Shown piece by piece: positions 46,901-53,300 of a stretch of 64,000 bases of DNA. The translations under genes and the position numbers were made by a program. Under the pieces are notes generated by a model. The model was not told where the DNA came from. It worked only from the letters and a program-made list of their open reading frames with translations, and ran no database searches. The stretch's first letter is position 1, and each line of letters starts with the position of its first letter. Origin of the DNA: Patagioenas fasciata (lineage: Eukaryota; Chordata; Aves; Columbiformes; Columbidae). Where the stretch lies: NCBI RefSeq assembly GCF_037038585.1, contig NC_092522.1, forward strand, positions 124,726,661 through 124,790,660. The letters run 5' to 3'.

Positions 46901-49900
46901 CCCTTCCAGCTCTGTATGCGGTGGTGGTGGGATGTCCTCAGGTCTCCTGGATGTGTGTCACCCATTGCTTTCTTCAGCCAAGGGCTTGGGAGGTGGGCAA
47001 GAGCAGCACTCAGAGATGCCACCGTGGTCCCTCTGACCTTGTTCTGTGTCCCCAGCAGCCGCCACCGAGGAGGGGACGGTCCGGCTGGTGAACGGCTCCG
47101 GCTCCCACGAGGGACGGGTGGAGGTTTTCTACGACCGGCGCTGGGGCACGGTGTGCGACGACGGCTGGGACAAGAAGGACGGGGACGTGGTGTGCAGGAT
47201 GCTGGGCTTCCGAGGCGCCGAGGAGGTGTACCGCATGGCCCGCTTCGGCCAAGGTAGGACCCCGCACCCCTGCCCCACCTCATCCACCATCAACACCCAA
47301 AAATCAACCCAGAAAGGAGCCTGGAGGCATCCAGCGTGTCCCCTGCAGGGACAGGGGGTGTGGTGGGCCCAGAATCCCAGAGTGTCAGGGGTTGAAGGGA
47401 CCTGGAAAGCTCATCCAGTGCAATCCCCCCATGGAGCAGGAACACCCAGCTGAGGTTCCACAGGAAGGGGTCCAGGCGGGTTTGAATGTCTGCAGAGAAG
47501 GAGACTCCACAACCTCCCTGGGCAGCCTGGGCCAGGCTCTGACACCCTCACCCCAAACAAGTTGCTTCTCGTATTTAAGTGGAACCTCCTGTGTTCCAGT
47601 TTGCACCCATTGCCCCTTGTCCTGTCACTGGTTGTCACCCAGAAGAGCCTGGCTCCATCCTCCTGACACTGCCCCTTTCCATATTGATCCCCATGAATGA
47701 GTCCCCCCTCAGTCTCCTCCAGCTCCAGAGCCCCAGCTCTCTCAGCCTTTCCTCACACGGGAGATGCTCCACTCCCTTCAGCATCTTGGTGGCTGCGCTG
47801 GACTCTCTCCAGCAGTTCCCTGTCCTTCTGGGGCTGAGGGGCCAGAAGCTCCATTCCGGTTCAGCACCAGTTTATTCAGCACATCCAGCCAAATATTTTG
47901 GCGCTGCCTCACGGGGCCGCGTGCGAGGCCACCGCTGGCGCTGGCCCAGGTGGCCCAGCCCGTCCCCGTGCTGACTCAGCGCTGCGGGGCCGTCCCCGGG
48001 CTTGTTGTTTTTGAACGAAGGCTTCGGGTTTTCCAGCCGGACGTGATTTTTGAGATCTATTTTCTTTTTAGAATAACAAAAGGAAAGAAAAAGCTTTTAA
48101 AAACAGAGGGGAACTGTCAGGAACGCTTTGGTGGGCGGAGGGGCGGCCTTTGGCCCCAAACCGTCGGAGTGGGGTGGAACTGATGATCTTGAGTGTCTCT
48201 TCCAAACAAAATGATTCTATGATCCTGCCCGGAGCAGCTCCCTTTCCACTTGGGCTTCTGAACTCCTTGGGTTGTTTTCTCCCCAGCTGCTCGGGGCTGC
48301 CGAGGAGAGGATGGGTCCCAAAAGCAGGTGCCCACCATGGCCATCATCTGGACAGGAACGTGTCGGATGGTCAGAAAGGCTGAGGGAGCTGGGGCTCTGG
48401 AGCTTGGAGACAACCACTTGGTACAAGCTGGTACAACCACTCGGCTGTAGAATCATTGAATGGTTTGGGTTGAAGGGACCATTAAATCTCCCCCAGGCCC
48501 CCCTGCCATGACAGGGACATCTTCACCAGCTCAGGTTGCTCAGAGCCCCGTCCAGCCTGGCCTGGGATGTCTCCAGGGATGGTTCATCCACCACCTCTCT
48601 GCCCAACCTGGGCCAGGCTCTCACCACCCTCAGCACAAACAATTTCTGCATCATGTCCGGCCTGAATCTCCCTCCTTTAGTTCAAAACCATTATCATTGG
48701 TGGCTCATGTCCAATGTCTCACCCATCACCCCAAGTCCTTCTCCTGGGGCTGCTCCCCATCCCTGCATCCCCAGTCTGGACCGATACCGGGGTTGCCCCG
48801 ACCCAGGTGCAGGACCTTGCACTTGGCCTTGTTGAACCCCATGATGTCCACATGGCCCCACTGCTGCAGCTTGTCCAGGTCCCTCTGGGTGGATCCCGTC
48901 CCTCAGGTGTGTCCTCTGCACCACTCAGCTTGGTGGCACCTGTGAACTTGCTGTGGGTGCTCTCCATCCCACTGTGTCATTGATGAAGATGTTAATTGGT
49001 CTTGATCCCAGTGGGTCCCTTGAGGGACATCCCACCTAATTGTGAATAGTGACCTTGGATAGAAGTGACCCACTTTATTTTATACATATATGTTATTTAT
49101 ATATATATATTTTATATATATATTTAATACATGTATATATAAATATATATAATACATGTTTAATATATATGTTATATAATACATAATATATTATGTACGA
49201 CATGTATGAAATGTAACATGTTATGTAGTATATATGTTACATATTATATATATAAACATAACATATATGTATAAAGTTAATACACTTTATACCACATAAA
49301 TATACACTTCATAGTACATATATATAATATATACTACATAATATGTTACATTTCATACATGTCGTACATAATATATTATGTATACTACGTAATATGTTAC
49401 ATATCATATAAAATATGTAATATATACTATGTAATATGTTACATTTCATACATATCATACATAATATATACCACATCATGTGTTACATATTATGTAGTAT
49501 ATATGCTATGTATTCTATATGAAAATAATATATATGTATAAAATCAACTTACTACACGTTACCAAAAAGAGGGGCGGATATAATAATGACGGGGGGATTT
49601 CCATAAGGGGCGAAGCCTTTTGTTCAAGGGCTTGAAAGATTTTCTCTTTGTCCCGGTGACGCACGTTCCCTTGGTCACGGGGGACACACCGGGACCCCAG
49701 TGCCCATACTGGTACCAGTGCCCATCCCCTTGCCCGTACTGGTACCAGTGCCCGTACTGGTACCAGTTCCCATACTGGTACCAGTGCTCACCGCAGTGCC
49801 CATACCGGTACCGGTGCCCATCCCAGTGCCCACACTGGTACCGGTGCCCATATCGGTACCAGTGCCTATATCGGTACCGGTGCTCATCCCAGTGCCCATA

Positions 49901-51309
49901 GTGGTACCAGTGCCCATACTGGTACCGGTTCCCATTCCAGTGCCCATACTGGTACCGGTTCCCATCCCAGTGCCCATACTGGTACAAGTGCCCACCGCAG
50001 TGCCCATACTGATACCAGTGCCCATGCTGGTACCGGTTCCTGTCCCAGTGCCCATACTGGTGCCAGTGCCCATCCCATTGCTCGTACTGGTTCCAGTGCC
50101 CATACTGATACCGGTGCCCATCCCAGTGCCCATACTGGTACCAGTGCCCATATTGATACTGGTGCCCACTCCAGTGCCCATACTGATACCGGTGCCCATC
50201 CCAGTGCCCATACTGGTACCAGTGCCCATACTGGTTCCAGTGCCCATTCTGATACCGGTGCCCACTTCAGTGCCCATACTGGTTCCAGTGCCCATCCCAT
50301 TGCCCATACTGGTTCCAGTGCCCATACTGATACCGGTGCCCACTCCAGTGCCCATACTGGTACCGGTGCCCATACTGATACTGGTGCCCACTCCAGTGCC
50401 TATACTGATACCGGTGCCCATCCCAGTGCCCATACTGGTTCCAGTGCTCATACTGATACCAGTGCCCACTCCAGTGCCCATACTGGTACCAGTGCCCATC
50501 GCATTTCCCATACTGGTTCCAGTGCCCATACTGATACCGGTGCCCACTTCAGTGCTCATACTGGTTCCAGTGCCCATCCCATTGCCCATACTGGTTCCAG
50601 TGCCCATACTGATACCGGTGCCCATACTGATACTGGTGCCCACTCCAGTGCCTGTACCGGTGCCCATCCCAGTGCCCATACTGGTTCTAGTGCTCATACT
50701 GATACCGGTACCCATCCCAGTGCCCATACTGGTACCAGTGCCCATACTGATACTGGTACCCATCTCAGTGCCCCTACTGGTACCAGTGCCCATCCCAGTG
50801 CTCATACTGGTACCAGTGCCCATACTGATACTGGTACCCATCTCAGTGCCCCTACTGGTACCAGTGCCCACCGCAGTGCCCATACTGGTTCCAGTGCCCA
50901 TCCCATTGCCCATACTGGTTCCAGTGCCCATACTGATACCAGTGCCCACTCCAGTGCCCATACTGGTACCGGTGCTCATACTGGTACCAGTGCCCACTCC
51001 AGTGCCCATACTGGTACCAGTGCCCATACTGGTTCCAATGCCCATCCCAGTGCCCGTCCTGGTACCAGTGCCCATACCGTTACCAGTGGCCACCCCAGTG
51101 CCCATACTGGTTCCAGTGCCCATACTGGTTCCAGTTTGGATGCCGGTGTCCCCAGCGTGTCCCGTTCCGCAGGCACCGGCAGGATCTGGATGGACGACGT
51201 CTCGTGCACGGGCACGGAGCAGAGCCTCCAGCACTGCAGCTTCTCCGGCTGGGGCAGGACCAACTGCGGGCACGCCGAGGACGCCGGCGTCAAGTGCCTG
51301 GCGCTGTGA
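16875..51309 (+). CDS. SCARA5: Scavenger receptor class A member 5 (ferritin receptor), complete coding region in eight exons
   Basis: SCARA5 is a homotrimeric type II membrane receptor that binds ferritin and mediates non-transferrin iron uptake. Coding exons are 16875-16986, 21021-21149, 25969-26643, 32481-32561, 34926-35024, 41833-41880, 47056-47253 and 51173-51309, encoding 492 aa (human about 495). Order: cytoplasmic tail from [13 protein letters not shown]; membrane helix about residues 60-80 ([21 protein letters not shown], split by the reader at exon 3); stalk/coiled region about 81-305 with several N-glycosylation sequons; Gly-X-Y collagenous segment about 306-378; group A SRCR domain about 387-492 with six cysteines over two exons. 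Every internal intron is phase 1, so each internal exon is symmetric and can be skipped or duplicated without a frameshift. Confidence 0.96.
16987..17891. other. SCARA5 intron, unique part
   Basis: No repeat or exon recognised. Confidence 0.5.
17892..18152 (+). mobile_element. CR1 LINE internal 3' region fragment
   Basis: GGGCAGGAACAACCCCAGG through GTGTCCAGTTGTGGCCCCTC. It lacks the extreme 3' end; the same block occurs inside 23866-24815. Confidence 0.8.
18333..18455 (-). mobile_element. CR1 LINE 3' tail fragment
   Basis: CACAGGATGGTTTGGGCAGG and CATGAGCAGGGACATCTTCC through CGTCCAGCCTGACC. Confidence 0.75.
18456..19234. other. SCARA5 intron, GC-rich unique part
   Basis: CpG-enriched patches (about 18700-18800 and 18960-19060) without an exon or repeat that I can support. 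A regulatory role is possible but unproven. Confidence 0.4.
19235..19872 (+). mobile_element. CR1 LINE 3' end
   Basis: It starts near TCACCAAGGCCGAGTGTTG, includes GGACCTGGGGGTGCTGGTGA and ends TTCCAATCAAAATGATTCC; older subfamily. Confidence 0.82.
19873..20448. other. SCARA5 intron, unique part
   Basis: No feature recognised. Confidence 0.45.
20449..20870 (-). mobile_element. CR1 LINE 3' end
   Basis: GAATGATTTGGGTTGAAGGG through CAGCTGAACCCCCCAGCTC. It ends 150 bp before the transmembrane exon. Confidence 0.82.
21021..21149 (+). CDS. SCARA5: SCARA5 exon with transmembrane segment
   Basis: Bounded by TGTGCGCAG and GCAG|GTAAAG. It encodes a GC-rich juxtamembrane part and [20 protein letters not shown], the signal-anchor helix. 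The right frame is not the one with the longest ORF here. Confidence 0.92.
21150..23865. other. SCARA5 intron, 2.7 kb mostly unique
   Basis: It holds a small tandem of about 30 bp (GCAAACACCCACAGAAATGT, roughly 2.3 copies, 23168-23232) and a C-run/A-run at 23606-23622. No exon or CR1 was seen. Confidence 0.5.
23866..24815 (+). mobile_element. CR1 LINE, longest copy in window
   Basis: It starts GGTCAGTTCTGGGACCTGTG with CATCAATGACTTGGATGAGG, the end of the reverse-transcriptase region, and runs without a break to GACATTCTGGGATTCTGTGA. It is 5' truncated, as most CR1 copies are. Confidence 0.88.
24970..25240 (+). mobile_element. CR1 LINE 3' end
   Basis: GATGGTTTTAAACTAAAGGA through CAAACCATCCTGTGATTCTG. 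Confidence 0.83.
25241..25742. other. SCARA5 intron, unique part
   Basis: No feature recognised. Confidence 0.45.
25743..25897 (-). mobile_element. CR1 LINE 3' tail fragment
   Basis: CACAGAATCACAGCTTG followed by GGGTTGAAGGGACCCCTGTA. It ends about 70 bp before the large SCARA5 exon. Confidence 0.8.
25969..26643 (+). CDS. SCARA5: SCARA5 large exon (stalk / coiled-coil)
   Basis: Bounded by CCCTTGCAG and CGGG|GTAAGC. Its 225 codons include [56 protein letters not shown] and [16 protein letters not shown]. It carries seven N-glycosylation sequons, including NES, NHS, NSS, NRT, NAT, NVT and NIS. A degenerate partial second copy lies 3 kb downstream. Confidence 0.95.
26848..27035 (-). mobile_element. 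CR1 LINE 3' tail fragment
   Basis: AGAATCACCAAGCCACAGGA through CAACCTGGGCCAGGCTCTC. Confidence 0.8.
27036..27279. other. SCARA5 intron, AT-richer unique part
   Basis: Compositionally different from its neighbours, with no feature recognised. It may be an old unclassified insertion. Confidence 0.35.
27280..27386 (+). mobile_element. CR1 LINE 3' tail fragment
   Basis: GATGAGGTTCTCAGGGACAC through TTCCAACCAAAATGATTCTT. Confidence 0.8.
27387..27880. other. SCARA5 intron, unique part
   Basis: No feature recognised. Confidence 0.45.
27881..28037 (-). mobile_element. CR1 LINE 3' tail fragment
   Basis: ATAGAATCGTTTCGGTTGGA through GGGCAGCCTGTTCCAATGG. Confidence 0.8.
28038..29064. other. SCARA5 intron, GC-rich unique part
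   Basis: No exon or repeat supported. Frames across it are compositional. Confidence 0.45.
29065..29290 (+). pseudogene. Degenerate partial copy of SCARA5 large exon
   Basis: The stretch CTGGAGGCTCCAGGATCTCC through TGAGCCAGCAG closely matches the part of the SCARA5 stalk exon at about 26060-26265. In one frame it reads [35 protein letters not shown] and GSLSQQ. Relative to the true exon there are deletions of about 10 nt (before WRLQ, frameshifting) and about 9 nt (in KLEGLLW). Similarity fades at both ends: the left part resembles NRLNESF only loosely, and the right part ends after SLSQQ. No usable donor follows. It is a relic of exon duplication inside the next intron. Confidence 0.85.
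29585..30243. repeat. (ATGAG)n / GAGATGAGATT microsatellite array
   Basis: About 650 bp built from GATGA and GATTGA words, purine-rich on the plus strand. The ORFs of HLISSQSHL type on the minus strand are repeat artefacts. It starts about 300 bp after the exon relic. Confidence 0.95.
30244..30954. other. SCARA5 intron, unique part
   Basis: No feature recognised. Confidence 0.45.
30955..31155 (+). mobile_element. CR1 LINE 3' end
   Basis: GAAATTGTTTGTGCTGAGGG through CAACCCAAACCATTCTGATT. Confidence 0.83.
31156..32480. other. SCARA5 intron, 1.3 kb unique
   Basis: An AT-richer part lies around 31800-32170. No repeat or exon recognised; a conserved non-coding element cannot be judged from one sequence. 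Confidence 0.45.
32481..32561 (+). CDS. SCARA5: SCARA5 collagenous exon 1
   Basis: 81 bp, bounded by TGTTTCAG and GCGAG|GTAAGG. It encodes [19 protein letters not shown] and LPGLPGLRG triplets. Confidence 0.92.
32786..32915 (+). mobile_element. CR1 LINE 3' fragment
   Basis: GATATCTCAGGGTGGGTGTC, then an internal deletion, then GGTCCCTTCAACCCCAACTG. Confidence 0.78.
33245..33332 (+). mobile_element. CR1 LINE 3' tail
   Basis: GGACTCAATGATCTTAAAGG through GGTTCTGTGGGTCTATGA. Confidence 0.8.
33333..34334. other. SCARA5 intron, unique part
   Basis: No feature recognised apart from a T-rich run near 33690-33725. Confidence 0.45.
34335..34545 (+). repeat. Intronic duplicated segment, copy A
   Basis: CCCACCAGAGCCCATCACC, CATCCACCTCCCCTCG, CACCTCCCGGAGGT and ATCCAA.CCCTTCTCC recur in order at 38205-38408. 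The two copies flank the second collagenous exon. Confidence 0.8.
34926..35024 (+). CDS. SCARA5: SCARA5 collagenous exon 2
   Basis: 99 bp, bounded by GCTCCAG and CAAAG|GTAAGG. It encodes [20 protein letters not shown] and further triplets to GMRGSKG. Confidence 0.92.
35200..35898 (+). mobile_element. CR1 LINE 3' end
   Basis: GAGCTGCTGGAAAGCAGCTC through GATCAATATCTCAGGGTGGG to GGTCCCTTCAACCCCAACCA. It is the same subfamily as 4250-4570 but more complete. Confidence 0.85.
36285..36425 (-). repeat. Dispersed segment, inverted relative to 55728-55868
   Basis: Its reverse complement shares GATGAGGGGGTCACAGCTCAG, GCCTCCTCCTGACCACAAGG and CATTTTGAGGCAGAAAAAGC with the PBK intron copy, at high identity over about 140 bp. 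It is not CR1. Confidence 0.85.
36426..36859. other. SCARA5 intron, unique part
   Basis: No feature recognised. Confidence 0.45.
36860..37085 (+). mobile_element. CR1 LINE 3' end
   Basis: CAGGCTGGACATGACGCAGA through CAAACCATCCTGAGATTCTG. Confidence 0.83.
37400..37685 (-). mobile_element. CR1 LINE 3' end, distinct subfamily
   Basis: GATCACAGAATCACAGAATG followed by CTGAGCTGGAAGGACCCACC. The internal sequence (GGTTGGGCCGTGACACCTCC) differs from the other copies. Confidence 0.78.
37686..38204. other. SCARA5 intron, unique part
   Basis: No feature recognised. Confidence 0.45.
38205..38408 (+). repeat. Intronic duplicated segment, copy B
   Basis: Diverged copy of 34335-34545, colinear over about 200 bp with small indels. 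Confidence 0.8.
38409..39735. other. SCARA5 intron, 1.3 kb unique
   Basis: A purine-rich patch lies at 39590-39665. Nothing else recognised. Confidence 0.45.
39736..40014 (+). mobile_element. CR1 LINE 3' end
   Basis: GAGCAGGGCCTGTTGCGATA through CAACCCAAACTATTCTGTGA. Confidence 0.84.
40206..40410 (-). mobile_element. CR1 LINE 3' tail fragment
   Basis: CATAGAATCATTTTGGTTG through GGGCAGCCTGTTCCAATGCC. Confidence 0.8.
40411..41832. other. SCARA5 intron, 1.4 kb GC-rich
   Basis: A short (TTA)n run lies at 40711-40740. Several CpG-rich patches are present, with no exon or CR1. Confidence 0.45.
41833..41880 (+). CDS. SCARA5: SCARA5 collagenous exon 3 / linker
   Basis: 48 bp, bounded by TTTTCCCAG and ACCG|GTAAGC. 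It encodes [16 protein letters not shown] and leads into the SRCR domain. Confidence 0.9.
42254..42560 (-). mobile_element. CR1 LINE 3' end
   Basis: CATAGAATCATTTTGGTTGG through GGCTCCAAGCTCCTTTAGG. Confidence 0.83.
42715..42880. repeat. Low-copy imperfect tandem repeat
   Basis: GGGACATCCCTTCTGCCACC recurs about six times with variable spacing. Confidence 0.6.
42881..43688. other. SCARA5 intron, unique part
   Basis: No feature recognised. Confidence 0.4.
43689..44415. repeat. 15-bp minisatellite in SCARA5 intron
   Basis: Units of CTAGGCTGGGATCAG alternate with CTGGGCTGGGACTAT, often as 30- or 45-bp higher-order blocks. Because 15 is a multiple of 3, frames stay open on both strands ([10 protein letters not shown] and [11 protein letters not shown] types); these are artefacts. 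Confidence 0.95.
44818..45015 (+). mobile_element. CR1 LINE 3' end
   Basis: GGGAACAATTTCTTCCCCAA through CCAAAACGATTCTGTGGTTC. Confidence 0.83.
45016..45940. other. SCARA5 intron, unique part
   Basis: No exon or repeat. One AP-1-like TGACTCA lies at about 45561. Confidence 0.45.
45941..46372 (-). mobile_element. CR1 LINE 3' end
   Basis: CAGAATCCCAGAATGTCAGG through CAGCATCTTGGTGG. It forms an inverted pair with 46625-46891. Confidence 0.85.
46625..46891 (+). mobile_element. CR1 LINE 3' end
   Basis: GGGACAAGGGGCAATGGGTG through CTGACATCCTGGGATTCTGT. It ends about 165 bp before the first SRCR exon. Confidence 0.85.
47056..47253 (+). CDS. SCARA5: SCARA5 SRCR domain, first half
   Basis: It encodes [40 protein letters not shown] and [18 protein letters not shown]. 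The acceptor is a NAGNAG (CAGCAG at 47053-47058): either site keeps frame and the products differ by one Ala. The donor is CAAG|GTAGGA. Confidence 0.95.
47370..47860 (-). mobile_element. CR1 LINE 3' end
   Basis: CAGAATCCCAGAGTGTCAGG through CTGTCCTTCTGGGGCTGAGG. Confidence 0.85.
47969..47981. promoter_or_regulatory. MARE-like site in SCARA5 intron
   Basis: TGCTGACTCAGCG matches 12 of 13 bases of the T-MARE consensus bound by Maf, NRF2 and BACH factors. It sits in a CpG-rich patch between the SRCR exons. Function is inferred only. Confidence 0.4.
48168..48225 (+). mobile_element. CR1 LINE 3' tail
   Basis: GGAACTGATGATCTTGAGTG through AAATGATTCTATGATCCTG. Confidence 0.75.
48447..49060 (-). 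mobile_element. CR1 LINE 3' end
   Basis: GTAGAATCATTGAATGGTTTG, an interior GAACCCCATGATGTCCACA region, and an end near GATGTTAATTGGTCTTGATC. A short sense CR1 scrap lies just upstream at 48375-48410. Confidence 0.8.
49075..49558. repeat. AT-rich palindrome (cruciform-prone)
   Basis: Runs of TATA/CATATA with long inverted arms: the arm at about 49180-49255 (GACATGTATGAAATGTAACA, TGTAGTATATATGTTACATA) returns as reverse complement at about 49315-49382 (TGTTACATTTCATACATGTC). A further degenerate arm set follows to 49510. Confidence 0.85.
49690..51138. repeat. 18-bp minisatellite next to SCARA5 last exon
   Basis: About 80 units of CCCATACTGGTACCAGTG with variants (GATACC, GGTTCC, CCACTCCAG). 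As 18 is a multiple of 3, frames of 532-565 codons stay open on both strands; they are not genes. The array ends about 35-40 bp before the splice acceptor at 51172. Confidence 0.95.
51173..51309 (+). CDS. SCARA5: SCARA5 SRCR domain, second half and stop
   Basis: The acceptor CCGTTCCGCAG is followed by [38 protein letters not shown] and VKCLAL, then TGA at 51307-51309. Four of the six SRCR cysteines are here. A 1.45-kb minisatellite stops about 40 bp upstream. Confidence 0.95.
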
Positions 51310-51400
51310 GGGGACGGGACCCCCAAATCTGCCTGGGGGGGGTTCCCTCCGTCGCCGCCAGTCTCACCCGAGCTTCCCAAAGCGGTTTGATTCTTAGAGA

Positions 51401-51406
51401 AATAAA
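51401..51406 (+). terminator. SCARA5: SCARA5 polyadenylation signal
   Basis: AATAAA lies 92 nt after the stop and is followed by a T-rich run. It implies a very short 3' UTR unless a distal site is also used. Confidence 0.7.
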
Positions 51407-51699
51407 TGCTTTTTTATTATTCTCTACAGCGCTGGTGCAGCCGTGTTGGGGGGGGGGTGGCAAAGAGCGGTGGGGATTTGGGGGTTCATGGGGGCACATA
51501 ACTACACACCCTGGGTTCAGGAAGCCCCTGGGTGGGGGGTACGGAGCACCCTGGGGTGTCTGAGCCCCCCAAACCTACCCACAGAGACACCCCATGAAGG
51601 CTTGAGGATCCCCCAGAGATCCCCCAAAATGCCTTGGAAACCCCCCAAAGGCTTAGGGACCCCATGGTGACCTCCCCAAGGGCTTAGGGACCTCACTGA

Positions 51700-52130
51700 A
51701 TCTGAGAGACACCCCCCTCATGGCCTGGGGGTTCAAGAGTGAGCCCCTCAAGGGGGTGGCAATGCCATGGAGACCCCCCCCAAGGGCTTGGGGAATCCCA
51801 TAAAGACCCCCCCCAAGGGCTTAGGGAACCCATAGAGACCCCCCCCAATGGCTTTGGGACCCCATAGAGACCTCCCCAAGGGCTTAGGGAACCCATAGAG
51901 ACCCTCCCAATGGTTTGGAGACCCCATAGAGACGCCCCAAGGGCTTAGGGAACCCATGCAGCCCCCCCTAAAAGCCTTGGGGATCCCTCACGGCCCCCCA
52001 AAGCCTTGGTGACCCATGTGACCCCTCCATAGCCCCGAGGACCCCCCTCAGGTGCCCCCAAATCCTTGGGAACCCCCAGGGGACCCTCCAAAAGCACTTG
52101 GGGACCCTTTAACCCCCCCCAAGCCCCCTT
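51700..52130. repeat. About 32-bp degenerate minisatellite after SCARA5
   Basis: GGGCTTAGGGAACCCATAGA and GACCCCCCCC alternate about ten times, decaying towards 52130. Confidence 0.8.
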
Positions 52131-52159
52131 TCAGAGCCTGGGGACCCCTCAGACCCACC

Positions 52160-52375
52160 CCAAGTCCCGCCCAGCCCCATAGGCCCCGCCCCTCGGGCTG
52201 CCCCCGCCCCTAAGGCTGCCCCCGCCCGTCGTTCTGACCCCGCCCCTCGGTCTGACCCCGCCCCTTAGGTTGTCCCCGCCCCCTGACCTGTGCCCGCCCC
52301 TCGGGCTGCTCCCGCCCCTTATGCTAATCACGCTCCTTTGGAATGACCCCGCCCCCTGGGCTGGCCCCGCCCCTC
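52160..52375. repeat. 17-18-bp GC-box-like tandem repeat
   Basis: CCCGCCCCTCGGGCTG-type units, about 12 copies, each holding a CCGCCCC (Sp/KLF-type) core. It runs into the PBK CpG island. Confidence 0.8.
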
Positions 52376-52660
52376 CGCGTTCCGCCCGATTTGTCCGCGC
52401 GGGGCCGCCGTAGCGGGGGGGGAGGTGTGGGTTTCGATTTCCCGCGCGCGGGATTCAAGCGGCGGCGACCGGTAACGGCCACGGGATCGGGGACACGGGA
52501 GACACGGGAACCCCAGGGACCATGGACCCGACCGCGGGGACGGGGCGCGGGACACGGGGGAGGGGACGGGACGGAGCGGGGGGGGCCGGGACGTTGCTGC
52601 CCCTGCGGAGCCCAACGGGCGCCTGGACAGAGCGGGTACCGGGTAGCGGGTACCGGGGTG
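52376..52660 (+). promoter_or_regulatory. PBK: CpG island, probable PBK promoter and 5' UTR exon
   Basis: Dense CpG. It contains a palindromic E2F-type site TTTCCCGCGCGCGGGA (52438-52453) followed directly by TTCAAG (52454-52459), the complement of the CHR variant CTTGAA. The 5' UTR exon probably ends at one of the GGTACCGG donors near 52637-52650. An ATG at 52522 with GGGACC context could give an extended N-terminus, but 53589 fits the family better. Confidence 0.55.
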
Positions 52661-53212
52661 GGTGTGGTTGTTGTTGTTATTGTTGGTTTAATTCGATTTA
52701 TTTTATTTATTTATTTGATGTTTCATTTTATTTGATGTCTCGTTTCATTTATTTGACGTTTCATTTTGTTTATTTTTTTAATGTGTTGTTCTACTTATTT
52801 ATTTTACGGTTTCATTTTACTTATTTACTGATGTTGGCTTTTTTTGCATTTTCATGTGGTTTTATTGTTTGCATTTTTACATTTTTTAATTTGCATTTTA
52901 CTTTTTTATCTTCATTTTTATGGTTTTTATTATTTCTTTTTTTATGCTTCTTTATTTGCTTTTTTATGTTTTTATATTATTTACTCTTTTGTTCTTTATT
53001 TGATTTTTTACTACTCTTTTTATTTTATTTTATTGATTTTTTTTTCCTTTTTTGGCTTTTAAATCGATTTTAGTTCTTATTTTGACCTTTTAACCTGAGC
53101 CCGCATTTTATTGACCTCTTAGTTTCTCATTTGAATTTTATTTCGTTATTACATTTTTCTATTATTTTTAATTTTAAATTTTTATTTAATTTTATTGGGG
53201 TTTCATTTTTTG
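52661..53212. other. T-rich PBK intron 1 segment
   Basis: About 550 bp of TTTTATTT-like low-complexity sequence. The hydrophobic FFYLLF frames are artefacts. Confidence 0.7.
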
Positions 53213-53300
53213 TTTAACTTCTCCCTTCCCTTTTCCCCCTCCCTTCCCTTTTCCCCCTCCCTTCCCTTTTCCCCCTCCCTTCCCTTTTCCCTCCTCACTT
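53213..53300. repeat. Polypyrimidine tandem tract
   Basis: CCCTCCCTTCCCTTTTCCCC repeated about four times, a mirror-like pyrimidine tract able in principle to form triplex DNA. Confidence 0.85.

Noticed and set aside
49690-51138. CRISPR-like regular array
   Set aside because: Units are contiguous with no unique spacers, and the host is a vertebrate; it is a minisatellite.
49675-51397. Open frames of 532 and 565 codons on opposite strands
   Set aside because: They are produced by an 18-bp repeat (multiple of 3) in an intron. The plus frame runs into the SCARA5 exon in the wrong phase.
52522-53073. 183-codon hydrophobic frame and ATG at 52522
   Set aside because: The hydrophobic part is T-rich intron. 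The ATG might extend PBK, but the family start and strong context at 53589 fit better.
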